DNA from: JACKBJ01 sp964549495
Lineage (GTDB): Bacteria > Chloroflexota > Anaerolineae > Epilineales > Epilineaceae
Direction: 5' to 3'
DNA: 64,000 bases
Assembly: GCA_964549495.1 (NCBI GenBank)
Contig: CAZJWJ010000004.1
Coordinates: 25,334 to 89,333 of the forward strand
Shown here piece by piece: positions 61,524 through 64,000 of this stretch. The notes beneath the pieces are model-generated. The model searched no databases. It had not been told where the DNA came from and saw only the letters and a list, made by a program, of their open reading frames with translations. The position numbers were made by a program, and so were the translations under genes. Within the stretch, counting starts at the first letter, position 1; each line of letters opens with the position of its first letter.

Positions 61524-63560
61524 ATGAGCGCATATGGATGGAGATACAGCCGTCGAGCGTCGGCTGGCACGCCGTCGATTGGCCGTTTGGCCTTGGCGGC
61601 GGGGCTAGCGCTAGGCGCGCTGACGGCCTGCACGGCCGACGAGGATCCATCACCGCCGCCTCCGACGCCAGCGCCGGTCGTGGAGCCCGGGGAGTATCTA
61701 GCACCCCTGGCCCGACTGCAGCGCATCGAAGGACAAATCCTACACCTGCATACCGATGAGGTGCGCTATCGCGACGACGGCAAGCTTCTGCAATGCGCCT
61801 ACACCTTCGGGGTACTGGATGTGCAGGATCCGGCCAACGTGCGGTATCTGGCCGAGAACATCAAGCACACGATCCCGGATGACGAGCGTAGCCCGGGATG
61901 CATCCACCTGGCAGTGGACGGCGACATCGTCTACACGACCCACCGTGGCAACATCCGAAACCCGGCCTTCATCAGCGGTTGGGACATCTCGCAAAAGGAC
62001 CCGGCGGATCCAAACGGCGTCAAGTTGAAGCCCCTGCAGCTACCGGTGGTGCAGGAGCCCGGCGAAAGCTATGAAGGCGTCGACGTGGCCGAGGGGATCG
62101 TCTACGTGGCCCTTCGAGAAAACGGCCTGGGCGTCTACCGCCGGGATCCGGACACCAACGCGATCCAACGCATCGGCGCGCTTTCCGGCATCGGCAACAC
62201 TTGGGGCCTGCGCGTCCAAGGCAACACGGTCTACCTCAGCGACGTCCAGGGCGGACTGGTCACCGTTGACGTCAGCGACCCGACAGCTCCCAAGCGCTTG
62301 GGTCGGGTGAACTTCGAGGGCGTTGGGCGCGGGCTGGACCTGAACGGCGATACCGCCTACGTCGCCGCCGGACCAGGCGGGCTGGTGATCGTGGATGTTT
62401 CGGATCCGGCCGCGCCAAGGCTTTTGGGACAAGCCGACACGGCGGGCACGGCCGTCCGGTTGGCCTATGCCAAGGACCACGTCTACGTTGCGGCCTGGAA
62501 CGACGCGCGAGCCTATGACGTCACCGACCCGGCCAATCCGCGCTTCATCGGCGCCACCCGCCTGACGCAGCAGTCGACCTACGGGCCGCAAGCCGGGGAC
62601 CTAGAGGTCGGCCGGCCACCGGTGACGGTGCGCACGCTGGGCATCGCTGCCCATGACGACATCGCCTTTATTGGAAACTGGTGGGTGCTGTACTCCTACC
62701 GGCTGCATCCGGAACGGGTCGCACCCAACATCCTCATCGCGGAAGACGCCAACACGATCGACTTCGGGCCGGTCCCCGCTGGGCAGAGCAAATCGGTGCC
62801 GCTGCAGATCACCAATCAGGGTACCGCGCCGCTGAACCTCTACCACAACTGGACCGAGGGCCAGGCCTTCCAAGTTGAGCCCAAGCAGGTGCGGGTGCCG
62901 CCAGGCCAGAAGACCACACTCCAGATCACCTACACGCCGGGAGGCGCGGCGGCTGCATCCGACCAGGAGGGCGCCGGCGCGGCGGAAGGGACTGCAGAGG
63001 GCTCGGGCGCGGCGGCGGAAGCCATGGCGCCAGAGTGGAGCAACCTTCACATCCGGTCCGACGACCCGGATTTTCCGGTCCGGACCGCCTACCTCACCGC
63101 CAACCGGCCGGGCCTGGGCGTCGGTCGCCCACTGCCCGAGACGCGGATGACCCTGCTGGAGGGCGGCGAATGGAGTTCCTCCGAGGCGGCGGGAAATGTG
63201 CTGGTCCTGGCCTACTTTGCCACCTTCTGACCGGTATGTAGTCTGGAGTTGCCAGACATAGAGACGCGCTTCTGGAAGCCCTATCAGGACCAGGGCGTGC
63301 AGGTTGTGGCCATTAACCCGAACGGGGACGACATCGCAGGCGTGCAGCAGTTCGTTGCTCACAGCAACGCCACCTATCCCATCGGCTTGGAAGACGTCGA
63401 GACGCCGACCTACAAGGGCCTCACGACGAACTTCCGCGGGCTGAACCCCTACCCGGTCGACGTGGTGGTGGGCCGGGACGGCCTGGTGACCTACGTTGGG
63501 CGCGAGTACGATCCGAAGGCGCTAAAGGAGGCCATCGACGATGCCCTGGCGACGGACTGA
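61524..63560 (+). CDS. Candidate selenoprotein: lipoprotein with propeller, Hydin-like and thioredoxin domains, Sec at residue 569 (TGA 63228-63230)
   Basis: 678 residues if TGA at 63228-63230 is read as Sec. Lipobox LGALTAC (Cys at residue 36). LVIVD-type propeller repeats follow (LVTVDVSDPTAPKRLG, LVIVDVSDPAAPRLLG). A Hydin/ASPM-like beta domain comes next (TIDFGPVPAGQSKSVPLQIT). A thioredoxin/redoxin fold starts near residue 545: VLVLAYFATF, then U569-P-V-C572, SLELPDIETRFW, GVQVVAINPNGDD, and the cis-Pro strand NPYPVDVVVGRDG. Without read-through the fold is cut in its first strand and the remainder has no start except an internal TTG. Located outside the membrane; a peroxidase or disulfide-handling role is likely. 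Sec insertion genes are not in the window. Confidence 0.8.
63241..63257 (+). promoter_or_regulatory. SECIS-like hairpin just after the in-frame TGA
   Basis: A perfect 6-bp stem GTCTGG/CCAGAC (63241-63246 with 63252-63257) has the 5-nt loop AGTTG. The stem begins 10 nt and the loop 16 nt after the TGA. A G among the first two loop bases and this spacing match what is generally described for bacterial SECIS elements. A short lower stem TAT/ATA could extend it with a bulge. Confidence 0.6.
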
Positions 63561-63601
63561 GGCGGTGTGCCGTTTGGGGCTGGTGGCGATGCCGAGGTCT
63601 C

Positions 63602-63835
63602 CTTGGGTCCCCTGAGGCAGAGCGGCGCCGCAACGACGGTGCGTCCTGGGGCGCCCACAGCGCCAACGATGTGTTCGGCAACCCCGACCGCAACCGCCTG
63701 GCGGACATCGACGGTGACGGTGCACTAGATGCCGTGGCAGGGCCAGAAGGGGAGTCCGTGGATCTGGCCTGGCTGGAGAATCCGGGCGATTCGGAGCTGG
63801 ACCACGAATGGAGGCCCAGTGGTCGCCGAGCGGCG
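63602..63835 (+). pseudogene. FG-GAP/VCBS-repeat protein fragment
   Basis: One frame reads NDVFGNPDRNRLADIDGDG, then LDAVAGPEGE, LAWLENPGDSELDHEW. The Ca-binding-like DIDGDGxxDAV core and the LAWLENP end are typical of FG-GAP/VCBS propeller repeats. No start codon with a ribosome site is seen, the frame degenerates into Arg-rich sequence after about 63830, and it is out of frame with the selenoprotein-like gene. Probably a relic of a larger secreted protein. Confidence 0.5.
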
Positions 63836-63928
63836 AGGCGCCGGCCAGGTTGGAGGCGCGCTCGAAGGCCGCTGCCAGCAGGATCTCCTCGCGGGTCGCG
63901 TCGATGCGATCGAGCACTCGCGCGGCCA

Positions 63929-63956
63929 GCCCTCACCGCCCGGCCCTCACCGCCCG
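63929..63956. repeat. 14-bp perfect tandem duplication
   Basis: The unit gccctcaccgcccg occurs twice in direct tandem (63929-63942, 63943-63956). Being 14 bp long, it shifts frame on either strand, and it puts stop codons in two minus-strand frames. Confidence 0.8.
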
Positions 63957-64000
63957 GCCCAGAACCGACTCGGCGGGCAGGGGATCTGGGTGACGATGGT
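63947..64000 (-). CDS. Possible C-terminal end of a protein entering from the right edge
   Basis: The last 17 codons of an open minus-strand frame read TIVTQIPCPPSRFWAGR before TGA (63947-63949). The IPCP resembles the end of the VWA protein at 3196-5418 (VIPCP). Too short to assign; it may be a chance frame. Confidence 0.25.
   Translation of the reverse strand, partial: TIVTQIPCPPSRFWAGR

Larger units (their letters stand above)
63561..64000. other. Mosaic region of gene fragments at the right edge
   Basis: 440 nt without an intact gene. It holds an FG-GAP/VCBS-like fragment on the plus strand (63602-63835). A minus-strand stretch (about 63928-63810) reads as coding-like ARVLDRIDATREEILLAA but opens at a stop and loses character near 63810. 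A 14-bp tandem duplication and a possible gene end follow at 63947-64000. The pieces face different ways, as expected for debris from rearrangement. Confidence 0.5.

Noticed and set aside
63249..63560. Separate small redoxin gene starting at TTG 63249
   Set aside because: It would lack the first strand and active-site Cys, has no ribosome site, and is in the same frame as the preceding gene; read-through of TGA explains it better.
61524..63560. TGA read as Trp (alternative genetic code)
   Set aside because: Many intact genes here end at TGA, and Trp is not expected at the first position of a CxxC motif.

Overview
This is a high-GC chromosomal window that most resembles Chloroflexota. Three things point there. 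Two proteins carry the YYY membrane domain (DUF2298, known mainly from Chloroflexota and archaea). One is an Agl23-like glycosylation membrane protein. Several secreted proteins combine a Pro/Thr-rich linker with a short Tyr-Leu-Pro motif, which I associate with this phylum. No rRNA, tRNA, CRISPR array or complete mobile element was seen. TGA is used as an ordinary stop in many genes here.

Layout. (1) 1-14.2 kb: a family of eight secreted von Willebrand factor A (VWA) proteins, including four tandem single-VWA paralogues; a ninth lies at 22.6 kb. (2) 14.3-18.6 kb: lepA (without a recognisable start codon), a coiled-coil-like protein, an MBL-fold hydrolase and a MaoC hydratase. (3) 18.8-22.6 kb: four translationally coupled genes for a cytochrome c membrane module. 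Its CcoN-like part appears to have lost the haem and copper ligands of an oxidase. (4) 24.6-41.6 kb: a surface-glycosylation block of a flippase-like protein, a methyltransferase, GT39-type glycosyltransferases, YYY proteins and an Agl23-NHL fusion. (5) 41.7-48.0 kb: sucCD, a CCA-adding-type enzyme, an MNT/HEPN toxin-antitoxin pair and pdxST. (6) 48.1-54.1 kb: secD-CBS-secF and an ABC-2 type exporter. (7) 54.1-61.1 kb: a formate/nitrite channel, an S9 peptidase, a broken kdpFA remnant and an ECF sigma factor with a membrane-anchored propeller protein. (8) 61.5-64.0 kb: a propeller/Hydin/thioredoxin lipoprotein read through an in-frame UGA, followed by gene debris.

The strongest discovery candidate is the gene at 61524-63560. 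An in-frame TGA sits at the first Cys position of a thioredoxin CxxC motif (giving UPVC). The same frame continues into the rest of a thioredoxin fold, and a SECIS-like hairpin starts 10 nt after the TGA. This looks like an extracytoplasmic selenoprotein. The ligand-less CcoN/CcoO-like fusion and the collagen-like insertion inside a VWA domain are the next most unusual items.

All assignments come from reading the sequence and from general knowledge of families. No database search or structure prediction was run.
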